From the NCBI GenBank assembly GCA_026984515.1, contig JALSRZ010000134.1, positions 1-41,207 of the forward strand: a DNA stretch of 41,207 bases. Direction: 5' to 3'. Shown piece after piece: positions 1 to 8,736 of the stretch. Both the position numbers and the translations under genes were made by a program. Position 1 is the first letter of the stretch; every line of letters begins with the position of its first letter. Source of the stretch: Thiohalobacter sp. (lineage in GTDB: Bacteria > Pseudomonadota > Gammaproteobacteria > DSM-19610). Below the pieces are notes generated by a model. That model did not search any database, was not told the origin of the DNA, and saw nothing but the letters and a program-made list of their open reading frames with translations.

Positions 1-1221
1 GGCGGCACGCAGCGCCATGTCGGCGGTATCCTCATCGCGTACTTCACCTACCAGGATAATGTCGGGGTCCTGGCGCAGCATGGAACGAATGCCACTGGCG
101 AAATCCAGTTTGGCGGCCGCGTTCACCGACGTCTGGCGGATCATGGACATGGGATATTCGACCGGGTCCTCCAGGGTCATGATATTGACCGATTCACTGT
201 TCACGTAGTTGAGCATCGAATACAGCGTGGTGGTTTTGCCGCTGCCGGTAGGCCCGGTGACCAGCAGGATACCTTCCGGTCGCGCCATCATCAGGCGCAG
301 CGTGGCCAGCGCCGTATCACTCAGGCCCAGCTGGTCCAGGGGCACGATGCCCTTGTTGCGGTCGAGTATGCGCAGCACAATATTTTCGCCGAAGGTGGTC
401 GGCTGTGCGGATACACGGAAGTCGATGGGCCGACCGAACAGTGTCAGCGAGATATGCCCGTCCTGCGGTGCACGGGTTTCCGCGATATTCATGCCGGAGA
501 TGACTTTCAGCCGCACCGCAATGGCCGACCAGTAGTTCTGGTGCAGGCTGCGCACCTGGCGCAGCACGCCGTCGATACGGTAGCGGATGCGCAGGAAACC
601 GTGCTCGGGCTCGAAATGGATATCGGAAGAACCTTTCTTGACCGCATCGGACAATATGGCATCCACCAGCCGAACCAGCGGCTGGCTGTATTCGTCTGAT
701 TCACCGGGCATGGCGCTGTAGTCGATCTGCCCGGTTTCGATTTCGCGCAGGATACCGTCCACGGACAGTTCAAAACCGTAGAACTGGTCGATCGCGTTTT
801 CGATTTCGGATTCGCCGGCCAGCACCGGGTGAATATCGATTTTTCCGCCCAGCAGCGCCCGCAGCTGGTCGATGGCGACCACGTTGAAGGTATCGGAAAT
901 GGCCACCGTGAGCAGGTGCCTGTGCGTATCGATCGACAGTGGCATGATCTGGAAACGACGGGCGATATCCTTGCCGACCAGTTGCAGGACTTCCGTATCG
1001 ACCACGACCTTGCCCAGGTCGACACTTTCATGGCCCAGCGCTTCACCCAGTACATCACGTACCACCGCCTCGGTGGCGAAACCCAGGCTGACGATGATTT
1101 TGCCAAGCTGTTCCTTGCACTTTTTCTGTTCGGTGAGGGCGATGTCCAGCTGATCCTTGGTGAGGATGCCTTTTTCGATCAGCAGGTCGCCGATGCGTTT
1201 TGGTTTTGCCACGGCGCTCAT
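1..1221 (-). CDS. mshE: MSHA pilus extension ATPase MshE (GspE/PilB family), 3' end cut by window edge
   Basis: Reading the minus strand from ATG at 1221 gives 407 codons that run off the left edge. The N-terminus carries two MshEN-type motifs (RIGDLLIEKGILTKDQLDIAL from residue 9, and a second LGKIIVSLGF-type copy about residues 35–60). In this family that domain binds cyclic di-GMP. The secretion-ATPase core follows, with a Walker A GPTGSGKT near residue 325 and an ILVGEVRDEDTA Walker B-type segment at the very edge. The protein should power assembly of a mannose-sensitive-haemagglutinin-type type IV pilus at the inner membrane. Its start overlaps the stop of the upstream TPR gene by 4 bp (ATGA), so the two are probably translationally coupled. 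The family is clear. MshE rather than PilB/GspE is favoured by the MshL/M/N neighbours. The C-terminus, with the tetracysteine region if present, is not visible. Confidence 0.9.
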   Translation of the reverse strand, partial: MSAVAKPKRIGDLLIEKGILTKDQLDIALTEQKKCKEQLGKIIVSLGFATEAVVRDVLGEALGHESVDLGKVVVDTEVLQLVGKDIARRFQIMPLSIDTHRHLLTVAISDTFNVVAIDQLRALLGGKIDIHPVLAGESEIENAIDQFYGFELSVDGILREIETGQIDYSAMPGESDEYSQPLVRLVDAILSDAVKKGSSDIHFEPEHGFLRIRYRIDGVLRQVRSLHQNYWSAIAVRLKVISGMNIAETRAPQDGHISLTLFGRPIDFRVSAQPTTFGENIVLRILDRNKGIVPLDQLGLSDTALATLRLMMARPEGILLVTGPTGSGKTTTLYSMLNYVNSESVNIMTLEDPVEYPMSMIRQTSVNAAAKLDFASGIRSMLRQDPDIILVGEVRDEDTADMALRAA

Positions 1222-2432
1222 GGCGTATTCCCCACAGAGCGTTGCAGTTGCCGGATCCGGTTGTCCGCCCGGGTTGTGTTGAACAGCGCGGTATGCTCCG
1301 TGGCCAGGCGCTGTGCAATCCGGTAGTAATCCAGGGCTTGCCTGCGCAGACCCAGCTGGTCAAGGCTGATCGCCAGGTTGAATGCGTAGTCCGGTTGTTC
1401 CGGGTTGATACGCTGTGCCTCGAAATAGGCCTGTTGCGCTTCCTTCCATTGCCCCGCAGAAGCATAGCGGTTGCCCAGCGCAAAATGCAGCTGGGCATTA
1501 TCGGGATCATTCTGCAGCCAGTGTTTCAGCTGGCTGGTGTCGCGCAAGTCGTTACCCGGGTTGCCCAGTGAGTTTAGTGCAACCCGGGCTGTTTTATCGG
1601 CCGGGTTGGCTTTCAGCACGCGCTGGTAGTAATAACGTGCAATTTCGGGTTTGCCCTGGTGCATGGCGATGCCTGCCAGTCCGAGTGCGGCGTCACGGCT
1701 GCCCGGGTTGCGTTTCAGCGCCTTCCGGTAGAGCTGTTCCGCTGCCACGTAGTGCTGTTGCTGGTAGGCGTTATAGGCTTTTTGTATCACGGGTTGCACA
1801 GCACGGATTCGGCGGCTCTTGTGGATTTCAATCCGTTGTTCGGTTTGTGCCGCAATCGCGCCAGCTCCAGCGCCGGGGTCAGGAGCCCTGTCAACCGGCT
1901 GTTGCGCCAGGGTCGGAGTCGGTGCAGCAGGTGCGGGTACGGCTGCCGCAGGGTGGTCCGGAACAGCAGGCTTATGTGACGGTGCCGTGGCCGGTGGCAC
2001 CCGGTTCGTGCCCGGGTCCGGTGCGTCAATCAGCGTGGCAGTGTGTGCCGCATCCGGTACCAGGGGCTGTTCACTGCGCCAGAAGTAATAGCTGCCGGTC
2101 AACAGGAGGATGGTGACAAAACCGGACAGGAAGTACAGGGCTTTTTTCTGCCAGGGTGCTGCCGGTGCACCCAGCAGGGCGGCCGCTGATTTCGGCGGCT
2201 CAACGGGTGGTTCCTTATCCGGGTTTTCCGCGGGCTCATCCCGCTTGTCAACGGCAAAGGCATCTGTCTCGGTCTCCAGCTCTTCGACCAGTTGCGCCGC
2301 TGCATCCAGCGGCTCCAGCTGCATGTCAGCCGGATCTGCCGCTGGCGGCGTTTCGGTGGTTGCGCTTTCACTCGCGGGCGGCTGTTCCTGCTGCGTCTCT
2401 GCCCGGCGCAATGCATCCATCAGGAGACTCAA
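1218..2432 (-). CDS. mshN: MSHA biogenesis protein MshN-like, membrane-anchored TPR protein
   Basis: A 404-residue protein starting MSLLMDALRRAE, the usual opening of MshN/GspB-like accessory proteins. A cytoplasmic acidic, Ala/Pro-rich stretch (about 15–90) precedes one transmembrane helix (about 95–115, LYFLSGFVTILLLTGSYYF). A long Pro/Ala-rich periplasmic linker follows (about 125–200), then at least four tetratricopeptide repeats from about 215 to the end, recognisable by A-LG-A and NP-D---A--NL patterns. Such proteins are thought to help assemble or position the pilus secretin. The start overlaps the mshL stop by 4 bp and the stop overlaps the mshE start by 4 bp, so it sits inside one operon. 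The assignment rests on architecture and context; overall identity to Vibrio MshN was not measured. Confidence 0.82.
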   Translation of the reverse strand: MSLLMDALRRAETQQEQPPASESATTETPPAADPADMQLEPLDAAAQLVEELETETDAFAVDKRDEPAENPDKEPPVEPPKSAAALLGAPAAPWQKKALYFLSGFVTILLLTGSYYFWRSEQPLVPDAAHTATLIDAPDPGTNRVPPATAPSHKPAVPDHPAAAVPAPAAPTPTLAQQPVDRAPDPGAGAGAIAAQTEQRIEIHKSRRIRAVQPVIQKAYNAYQQQHYVAAEQLYRKALKRNPGSRDAALGLAGIAMHQGKPEIARYYYQRVLKANPADKTARVALNSLGNPGNDLRDTSQLKHWLQNDPDNAQLHFALGNRYASAGQWKEAQQAYFEAQRINPEQPDYAFNLAISLDQLGLRRQALDYYRIAQRLATEHTALFNTTRADNRIRQLQRSVGNTP

Positions 2433-4060
2433 TTGCGCTTCCTCTGCTCGTTGGCGTAACGGGGACCCAGGGGTGCGGTCGGGTCTGGAAGGTAGTCCGT
2501 GTAGGTGTCCAGTTGCTGATCGATACTGGCGATGACGCGTGGTCGCAGAAATATGACCAGCTCGGATTTCTTGATCTTGTTGTTGCGATAGGTAAAGGCA
2601 TCACCGACATAGTCCAGCTCGGTGAGGCCCGGGATTCCCTGGTCGTTGAGCTGGATGGAGTCCTGGATGAGGCCGCCCAGTACCGCCATCTGGTTGCTGC
2701 GTACACGCAACACCGACTCCATCTCACGTACCTGTATCTGTGGTATCTGGCTGACGATGTCGTTTTTTGCCAGTGCCGGGTTGGGGTCGTTTACAAAACC
2801 GGTAACGCGGGAAATCGTTGGCCGTACATTGAGCGTGATGGCATCTTCGCGGCTGATCTGCGGAGTGACCGACATGACGAAGCCCACCGGTACCGTATGG
2901 GGGGTACTGGTGAAGGTAGTCTGTGAGTTGGTCTGGTTGGTTACGGTATCCGCTTCGAGCGTAAAGTAGACCACGTTTTCCACCACTTTGAGCAAAGCGG
3001 TCTGGTTGTTGATGGCCATGATCTTGGGGCTGGACAACACCTTCACATTGCCGAATTCCTGCAGCATTTTTACCGAACTGGCGATACTGCCCCAGCTCTT
3101 GTTGGTGAGGTAGTCCACCTTGAATACCGGGGGTGAATTGAGGTTTGAACCCAGCAGGTTTTGCGAAACGCTCAGACCGGTGCCGTTATCGGCCAGTACC
3201 GACCAGTCGACGCCGAACTGGTAGTTATCGTTTAGCTCCACTTCCACAACGGTGGCCTCGATCAGTACCTGTCGCTGCGCGCTGGTCATCAGCCGGTCCA
3301 GGTATTCCTGGATCAGCAGGTGCTGGGACTGGGTGGCGCGTACGGTTAGCAGACCGGTTTCGGCGTTTACGATTACAGAAACGTCAACAGCGCTGTCTTC
3401 ACTGTCCAGGCCGATAAAACTGGCGACATTGGTGCGCAGCTGTTTCCAGAACTGGTTTTCAGAAGTAGTGGTTACCGATGTGCTGGAGCTGTTGGAGCCG
3501 CTACTGCTGCTGCCCCCGCCGCTGGAACCGCCGGAACCCTCCAGTGCGGACTGGCCGGTGGTGGCAATCTGTGTCGAGACGCCGTTGCTGCTTTTACTGT
3601 TGCGAACCAGGTTGACGTAATCGATATAGTAGCTGCGCAGGTAGGGCTGGTCTGCTTCCACGACCAGCAGGTCGTCTTCGAAGTGGTAGCGTATCGGGAC
3701 CTGGGCGGCGATGCGGTCGAGAATCTGCAGCAGGGTCTGGTCAATGGCATTGAGAGTCACCTTGCCGGTCAGGCCCGGGTGTACATCGATATTCATTTTG
3801 GCATCGCGTGCCAGCGTGAACAGGAGTTCCGCCAGTGGCACATCGGTGACCACCACGCTGTAGGTTTCCTGTGCAATGGGCGGTGTCGGTTCCGGCACGA
3901 CCGGGGCACGCGTTACCGGGCTGGGGATCTGCTGCGAGAGGTGCGAACGGTCTGCTTTCGGGATATTTTCCAGGTGTCCGGTCGACGGCCGGTCCGGCAC
4001 TGGAACGCATCCGTACCCCAGCAACACAATAGCCAGTAACAGAAGTCTAGCTGTAGTCAT
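2429..4060 (-). CDS. mshL: MSHA pilus secretin MshL, outer-membrane lipoprotein
   Basis: The frame stays open upstream to 4273, but ATG at 4060 gives a protein beginning MTTARLLLLAIVLLGYGC, a signal peptide with lipobox LGYGC (about 543 residues in all). An STN-like N-terminal domain (about 75–150) is followed by an unusual Gly/Ser/Thr-rich linker near residues 175–205. The secretin core comes next (about 255–510), with VLIEATVVEVELND, VLSSPKIMAINNQ and the VPVGFVMSVTPQIS and RVRSNQMAVLGGLI segments typical of type II/IV secretins. It should form the outer-membrane gate for the pilus. The start overlaps the mshM 3' end by 14 bp. In Vibrio the order is mshL then mshM; here mshM comes first. 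Secretin identity is certain; MshL subtype is from context. Confidence 0.9.
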   Translation of the reverse strand: MTTARLLLLAIVLLGYGCVPVPDRPSTGHLENIPKADRSHLSQQIPSPVTRAPVVPEPTPPIAQETYSVVVTDVPLAELLFTLARDAKMNIDVHPGLTGKVTLNAIDQTLLQILDRIAAQVPIRYHFEDDLLVVEADQPYLRSYYIDYVNLVRNSKSSNGVSTQIATTGQSALEGSGGSSGGGSSSSGSNSSSTSVTTTSENQFWKQLRTNVASFIGLDSEDSAVDVSVIVNAETGLLTVRATQSQHLLIQEYLDRLMTSAQRQVLIEATVVEVELNDNYQFGVDWSVLADNGTGLSVSQNLLGSNLNSPPVFKVDYLTNKSWGSIASSVKMLQEFGNVKVLSSPKIMAINNQTALLKVVENVVYFTLEADTVTNQTNSQTTFTSTPHTVPVGFVMSVTPQISREDAITLNVRPTISRVTGFVNDPNPALAKNDIVSQIPQIQVREMESVLRVRSNQMAVLGGLIQDSIQLNDQGIPGLTELDYVGDAFTYRNNKIKKSELVIFLRPRVIASIDQQLDTYTDYLPDPTAPLGPRYANEQRKRN

Positions 4061-5426
4061 CCTTGTTCTTCCCTGTGCGTGTGTCCGGGCCCGTCGCCTG
4101 AAAACGGTTTCGCAGCGGACCCAGAGAACGTAAATACGGCTGACGCCGTTGTATCCTCTCGGGTAAATCGGCCAGCGCGGCCAAAGCTTTTGTCCGGGTA
4201 TCGAATTCACCAAACAGGATGCTCCAGCGCTGGCGTCCGGCAACTTCGCTGCGATACAGGTAGAGGTCGGCAAGGAGCTTGTTATAGGGTTGTCTGGAAA
4301 AGAGTTTTTCGACAGCGTGCAGATCGTCGTCCTCGGTCAGAAGCAGTTGAATGGTGAGTCCGCTTTGGTTCGGCTGTTGCAGCCAGCGGCTGGAGGCAAG
4401 CAGGCGCCCGGATACCAGCGGCAATCCGCCGGACGCTGGACGGGTTTGCAGCGCAGCCGCCCGTAATTCGTCAATATTTTGGCTGATTGCTGTCCGGTGT
4501 ACCGTGTTTTCCTGACCGGGAGGCGCGTACCGGGTGATGACGGCGAAGCCGATCAGTGCTGCGGTTGCACCGGCACCGAGGCCCGCGGCGAGGCTCCGGG
4601 GGAGAAATGGCCGCCTGCGCACCCGCGCGTTGTCGGTGCGGGCACGCCACACGTGCCGCCAGCCCACGCGGTCGGACTGTGCCGCAAAGGCAGCCAGCAG
4701 GGCCTTGTCGGCCAGGATATTCAGGCGACGGATCAGGCCACGGGAGGATACGGCCAGCAGCCGGTAGGCGAGCGGGGTAAAAAGATCGTTGCCCCGGTAG
4801 CCGGCACTGTGCAAGCGGAAGCGGAGGTAGTCCCTGACTTCGGGCTGGCTCAGGGGTGACAGTCGGAAGCAGTGGCTGATACGGTCACGCAATTGACGAA
4901 TTTCATGTTTTTCAATGAGTTGGTCCAGTTCTGGTTGTCCGAACAGCACCAGTTGCAGGAGTTTGCTGTAGCGTGTTTCCAGGTTGGACAGCAGGCGGAT
5001 TTCTTCCAGGGCATCGAGCGACATTTGTTGCGCTTCTTCTATAAATACAACAACTTGTCGCTTATTCCGGTGTGCTTCCAGCAGGTGGTTCTGTAACAGT
5101 TGCTGCAGCTGCAGTCGCGGGGTGTCTGCGCTGGCCGGCAGGCTCAGCTCCAGGGCAATGGCAGCCAGGATTTCATCCCGGCCGAGGCTGGGATTGGTAA
5201 GGTAGACCACCTCGACGGAGTCGGGCAGTTGTTCCTGCAACATGTGGCACAGCATGGTTTTTCCGGTGCCGACTTCCCCGGTTACCTTGACCATGCCTTC
5301 ACCGTGGGTAATGGCGTACACCAGTGAGTCCAGGATCTCGGCGCGCTGTCCGCCACCGAAAAAGCGCTGCGTATCGGGGGTAATGCGGAAGGGGTCCGCT
5401 GACAGTCCAAAATGCCTGTTATACAT
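4047..5426 (-). CDS. mshM: MSHA biogenesis AAA ATPase MshM (ExeA family) with extra C-terminal membrane and SPOR-like region
   Basis: A 459-residue protein. The first 265 residues are an ExeA/MshM AAA ATPase, with the family opening YNRHFGLSADPF, Walker A GEVGTGKT (50–57) and Walker B VVVFIEEAQ (125–133). A basic stretch and one transmembrane helix (about 278–298) follow. Residues about 350–455 (GLTIQLLLTEDDD…WSILFGEFDTRTKALAALADLP) resemble a SPOR/DamX-type peptidoglycan-binding fold, a plausible periplasmic anchor. ExeA-type ATPases help secretins insert through the cell wall. It is the first gene of the visible pilus operon, and the 86 bp upstream to pyrD (5427–5512) hold no obvious terminator, so readthrough from pyrD is possible. 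The ATPase call is strong; the SPOR-like reading is by eye. Confidence 0.87.
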   Translation of the reverse strand: MYNRHFGLSADPFRITPDTQRFFGGGQRAEILDSLVYAITHGEGMVKVTGEVGTGKTMLCHMLQEQLPDSVEVVYLTNPSLGRDEILAAIALELSLPASADTPRLQLQQLLQNHLLEAHRNKRQVVVFIEEAQQMSLDALEEIRLLSNLETRYSKLLQLVLFGQPELDQLIEKHEIRQLRDRISHCFRLSPLSQPEVRDYLRFRLHSAGYRGNDLFTPLAYRLLAVSSRGLIRRLNILADKALLAAFAAQSDRVGWRHVWRARTDNARVRRRPFLPRSLAAGLGAGATAALIGFAVITRYAPPGQENTVHRTAISQNIDELRAAALQTRPASGGLPLVSGRLLASSRWLQQPNQSGLTIQLLLTEDDDLHAVEKLFSRQPYNKLLADLYLYRSEVAGRQRWSILFGEFDTRTKALAALADLPERIQRRQPYLRSLGPLRNRFQATGPDTRTGKNKDDYS

Positions 5427-5512
5427 GTCAAACTCCTGTGTTTACCGGCTTGATCAGGAGTTACAAGCAAATTGTGCGCCACTGGCGTTGCGTGGCCCTG
5501 GCGGGAGGACTA

Positions 5513-6454
5513 CTAACCGTTCAGTTGCAGGCTGCCGGTGAGGGCGGCTACGTCTGGCAGCTGGTGCTGTTCGAGGTATGCGCGGATGCCGTCGTTCAGT
5601 TTCGGACAGATCAGCGGGTCGTAAAACAGGGCGGTCCCCACGCCGACAGCCGCAGCACCGGCGATCAGAAACTCGATGGCGTCCTGCACGCTGGTGATAC
5701 CGCCCTGCCCGATGATCGGGATATCGTGCGCCTTGCAGACCTGGTAGACCTGGTGAACTTTCAGTAACGCCACCGGTTTGATGGCCGGTCCTGACAAGCC
5801 GCCCTGGTTGTTGCCAATGACCGGCCTGCGCCGGTGAATGTCGATGGACATGCCCATCAGGGTGTTGATCACAGCAAAGGCGTCACTGCCCGCTTCGATA
5901 CAGCGTCGGGCATTTCCCGCGATGTCGGTCTGGTTGGGCGACAGTTTGGTGATCAGGGGTTTTCCGGTGGCCTTGCGACAGGTCTCTACCACGCGTGCGG
6001 ACATATCCGGATCATTGCCGAAGGCTACGCCACCTTCCCGGACGTTCGGGCAGGAGATGTTGATTTCGATTGCGTCAATCGGCGAGTCGTCGAAGCGACG
6101 GGTAACCTCATGGTATTCCTCCACCGTGGAGCCGGACACATTGGCGATGAAACGGGTTTCGCCGAAATCAAGCGTGGGCAGAATGGTATTCACGACGTGG
6201 TCGACGCCCGGGTTCTGCAGGCCGATGGCATTCAGCATGCCCGCCGGTGTTTCATCGATGCGGTGTGGCCGGTTGCCGGGCCGTGGTTCCAGTGTGGTGC
6301 CCTTCAGGCAGATGGCGCCGGCGTCACGGTTGGAAAATCCCCTCACCCGTGTATATTCTTCGCCGAACCCAACGCAGCCGGACAGTAATACCAGCGGTGT
6401 ATCGAAGTTGAGACCGCAGAAATCAAGCTGGAGAGGATTGCTGTTTTGAGTCAT
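5513..6454 (-). CDS. pyrD: Dihydroorotate dehydrogenase, class 1 (PyrD family) catalytic subunit
   Basis: ATG at 6454 gives 313 residues; the open frame upstream has no family similarity. Class 1 features are clear: LKGTTLEPRPGNRPHRI (50–66), TPAGMLNAIGLQNPG (69–83), the catalytic-cysteine segment INISCPNV with C135, the lysine in ITKLSPN (K170), and the C-terminal FMN-binding IIGQGGI and GAAAVGVGTAL stretches. The enzyme oxidises dihydroorotate to orotate in pyrimidine synthesis. Most gammaproteobacteria use the membrane-bound, quinone-linked class 2 enzyme with a catalytic serine, so a class 1B-like copy is less usual. Its normal electron-transfer partner PyrK is not adjacent. It is divergent from trmL across 196 bp, which should hold promoters for both. 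A related dehydrogenase of the same fold remains possible. Confidence 0.86.
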   Translation of the reverse strand: MTQNSNPLQLDFCGLNFDTPLVLLSGCVGFGEEYTRVRGFSNRDAGAICLKGTTLEPRPGNRPHRIDETPAGMLNAIGLQNPGVDHVVNTILPTLDFGETRFIANVSGSTVEEYHEVTRRFDDSPIDAIEINISCPNVREGGVAFGNDPDMSARVVETCRKATGKPLITKLSPNQTDIAGNARRCIEAGSDAFAVINTLMGMSIDIHRRRPVIGNNQGGLSGPAIKPVALLKVHQVYQVCKAHDIPIIGQGGITSVQDAIEFLIAGAAAVGVGTALFYDPLICPKLNDGIRAYLEQHQLPDVAALTGSLQLNG

Positions 6455-6650
6455 TGCCCGGGTATTGGACCTGAACTGCCGGGGAAAGTGAAGTGATTTG
6501 CAAAGGCCGACGGGCAGCTTCTGTGCGATGGTTTGCGGCACGCCACCCGGCCGGTTTTGAGCCGCAGCAATACTGGTGGCGTCGCACAGGACCCCGTTTT
6601 CTGCACGGCCATTGCCTGCCGAAGGCCTGGCTGTTTTCCCCGGAGAGCCC

Positions 6651-7115
6651 ATGTTTCATGTCGTACTCTATCAGCCGGAAATACCACCCAACACCGGCAA
6701 TATCATTCGCCTGTGCGCCAACACCGGAAGTCAGCTGCACCTGATAAAACCGCTGGGCTTCGAGCTGGAAGACAAAAGACTGCGTCGCGCGGGACTCGAT
6801 TACCGTGAATGGGCCCGTGTAGCCGAGCACGATTCGCTGGATGCGTTTCGGGCGGATGTAAAACCCGGTCGGATGTGGGCGGTATCTACGCGTGGACATC
6901 GCCTGTACAGCGAGGTTTCATACCAGCCCCACGATGCTTTTCTGTTCGGGCCGGAAACCCGCGGACTCCCCGAATCCGTACTTGAACAGCCGGGTCGGGA
7001 ACAGGTGATCCGTATTCCAATGGTCGTGGAGAGCAGGAGCCTGAACCTGTCCAACGCGGTGGCGATCCTGGTGTACGAGGCATGGCGTCAGCGAGGATTT
7101 TTCCAGGGCGGCTAA
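6651..7115 (+). CDS. trmL: tRNA (cytidine/uridine 34-2'-O)-methyltransferase TrmL (SpoU family)
   Basis: ATG at 6651 preceded by GGAGAGCCC gives 154 residues, the usual length. The protein opens MFHVVLYQPEIPPNTGNIIR, the TrmL hallmark. Later SPOUT motifs are FLFGPETRGLP (about 103–113) and IRIPMVVESRSLNLSNAVAILVYEAWRQ (about 122–149), which build the trefoil knot binding S-adenosylmethionine. The enzyme methylates the wobble ribose of tRNA-Leu isoacceptors. In E. coli trmL lies just beyond gpsA and cysE; here it faces gpsA tail to tail with a REP-like element between and no cysE. Family and function are well supported. Confidence 0.95.
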   Translation: MFHVVLYQPEIPPNTGNIIRLCANTGSQLHLIKPLGFELEDKRLRRAGLDYREWARVAEHDSLDAFRADVKPGRMWAVSTRGHRLYSEVSYQPHDAFLFGPETRGLPESVLEQPGREQVIRIPMVVESRSLNLSNAVAILVYEAWRQRGFFQGG

Positions 7116-7139
7116 GCCGGATTTCTCACCAGGTTCCGT

Positions 7140-7206
7140 AGCGAGCCTGCAGGTGAGGACATGGAACCGGTATCGCCCGGTCAAGACCGTCTGCCGCAGG
7201 GATGCG
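7140..7206. repeat. REP-like interspersed repeat, copy 1
   Basis: 67 bp filling the space between the convergent genes trmL and gpsA. The core 7157–7187 matches either arm of the inverted repeat at 16853–16967 in 29 of 31 positions (differences at 7175 and 7184). The preceding 17 bp (7140–7156) match the sequence outside the right arm there. The following 19 bp (CGTCTGCCGCAGGGATGCG) match the sequence inside the left arm. It stops exactly at the gpsA stop codon. The location between two 3' ends is typical of REP elements. Confidence 0.75.
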
Positions 7207-8220
7207 TCAGTGTGTTTCGGCTTTCGGTTCCCGGGCCAGCAGGGCATCCACTGCTGCCGACGCACTTTCCCCGTCATAGAGCACGCGTTTCACCTGCTGT
7301 GTGATCGGCATATCAACCTGTTGTGCGTCCGCAAGAGCGGCCAGTTCTTTTGCCGTGTGCAGACCTTCAACGGCCTGGCCGATATCCGTGACTGCCTGTT
7401 CCAGTGCAGTGCCCCGGCCGATGGCCAGTCCCAGGCGACGGTTACGTGATTGATCGTCGGTGCAGGTCAGCACCAGGTCCCCGACACCCGCCAGCCCCAT
7501 GAAGGTTTCCTGTCGGCCACCCATTTTGATGCCGAGGCGCATGATTTCGGCCAGCCCGCGTGTAATCAGCGCGGCGCGCGCATTGGCGCCGTAGCCGAGG
7601 CCGTCCGATATGCCGGCGGCGATGGCCAGTACGTTCTTGATGGAACCGCCCAGCTCGACACCGATGACATCGGTACTGGTATAGGCGCGGAACCGGGAGC
7701 CGTGAAACAGCCGGGCGACCCGGCCGGCATATGCGCCGTTTGCCGATGCCACGGTCACGGCGGTAGGCAAACCCATGGCGACTTCTTTTGCAAAACTGGG
7801 TCCGGACAATACGGCCATTGCGCCGTGTCCGGGCAGTTCTTCTTCCACAACCTGGTGCAGGAATCGGGCACTGCCGGGTTCCAGACCCTTGCTGGCCCAT
7901 ACCAGGTTGAATGCAGGACCGATCGCGTTGCGGACGCGTTGCAGAACGGAGCGAAAACCGGCGCTGGGTACGGCAACCAGCACGAAGTCAGAAGTATCCA
8001 GCGCGGAAAGCAGTTCGGCAACCGGTGTCAAATCCGGCGGAAACGCCAGGTCGGGCAGGTAACGCTGGTTGCACCGCTCGGCAGCCAGGCGTTGTACATG
8101 ATCTTCGTCACGGTCCCACAGTTTGACCCGGTTGCCGTTCCTGCGTAACAGCATGGCCAGCGCAGTGCCCCAGGAACCGGCACCCAGCACCGCAATGGCC
8201 GGACTTGACGAGTGCGGCAT
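7207..8220 (-). CDS. gpsA: Glycerol-3-phosphate dehydrogenase [NAD(P)+]
   Basis: 337 residues from ATG 8220. The N-terminal Rossmann motif is VLGAGSWGTALA (about 11–22). Later family segments are VWASKGLEPGS, LSGPSFAKEV, GVELGGSIKNVLAIAAGISDG with the conserved lysine, and ALITRGLAEI. The enzyme reduces dihydroxyacetone phosphate to sn-glycerol 3-phosphate for phospholipid synthesis in the cytoplasm. It begins 11 bp after secB, as in the conserved secB–gpsA pair, and probably shares the transcript that starts with the ArsR-family gene. Its 3' end abuts a REP-like repeat. Confidence 0.97.
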   Translation of the reverse strand: MPHSSSPAIAVLGAGSWGTALAMLLRRNGNRVKLWDRDEDHVQRLAAERCNQRYLPDLAFPPDLTPVAELLSALDTSDFVLVAVPSAGFRSVLQRVRNAIGPAFNLVWASKGLEPGSARFLHQVVEEELPGHGAMAVLSGPSFAKEVAMGLPTAVTVASANGAYAGRVARLFHGSRFRAYTSTDVIGVELGGSIKNVLAIAAGISDGLGYGANARAALITRGLAEIMRLGIKMGGRQETFMGLAGVGDLVLTCTDDQSRNRRLGLAIGRGTALEQAVTDIGQAVEGLHTAKELAALADAQQVDMPITQQVKRVLYDGESASAAVDALLAREPKAETH

Positions 8221-8231
8221 ATCCGGTGCGT

Positions 8232-8705
8232 CTAACTGGCGGAAGCGGCCTGCTGTGCGTTTTCGGCCGCCTTTTCTGCGTACATCATGTCAAAATTGAT
8301 CGGCGCGAGTAACAGGGGCGGGAACCCGCCCTTGGTGACCAGGCTGGAAATTTCTTCACGCGCATAGGGGAAAAGAATGTTGGGGCAATAGGCGCCGAGC
8401 ATCGTGCCTTTTTGTGCCTGGTCAAAACCCTTGAGTGAGAACAGGCCCGCCTGTTGAACCTCCACCAGAAAGCCCGTTTTCTCGCCCTGTTTGGCGGTCA
8501 CGGTAATATTAAGGCCGACCTCGTAGAGGTTTTCCTCGATATTGTTGACCGTGGTATTCAGCTGCAGGCTGATTTCGGGCTTGAAGTCTTCCGCAAATAC
8601 GCCGGGAGAGTTGGGCGCCTCGAGCGATACATCCTTTAGATAAATACGCACGATTGCAAATTCTGCTTCGCCTGCGGTGGCGGCCTGGGAGTTGTCTTCA
8701 GTCAT
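8232..8705 (-). CDS. secB: Protein-export chaperone SecB
   Basis: 157 residues, close to the E. coli length of 155. Typical segments are IVRIYLKDVSLEAPNSP (about 18–34), a beta-rich core with TVTAKQGEKTGFLVEVQQAGLF, and LGAYCPNILFPYAREEISSLVTKGGFPPLLLAPINFD (about 103–139). SecB tetramers hold outer-membrane and periplasmic precursors unfolded and hand them to SecA. The gene lies between yibN and gpsA as in E. coli, but the grxC gene usual between yibN and secB is absent. Confidence 0.97.
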   Translation of the reverse strand: MTEDNSQAATAGEAEFAIVRIYLKDVSLEAPNSPGVFAEDFKPEISLQLNTTVNNIEENLYEVGLNITVTAKQGEKTGFLVEVQQAGLFSLKGFDQAQKGTMLGAYCPNILFPYAREEISSLVTKGGFPPLLLAPINFDMMYAEKAAENAQQAASAS

Positions 8706-8736
8706 TTGAGTAATCCAGTGGTCAGATTGAATTGAA

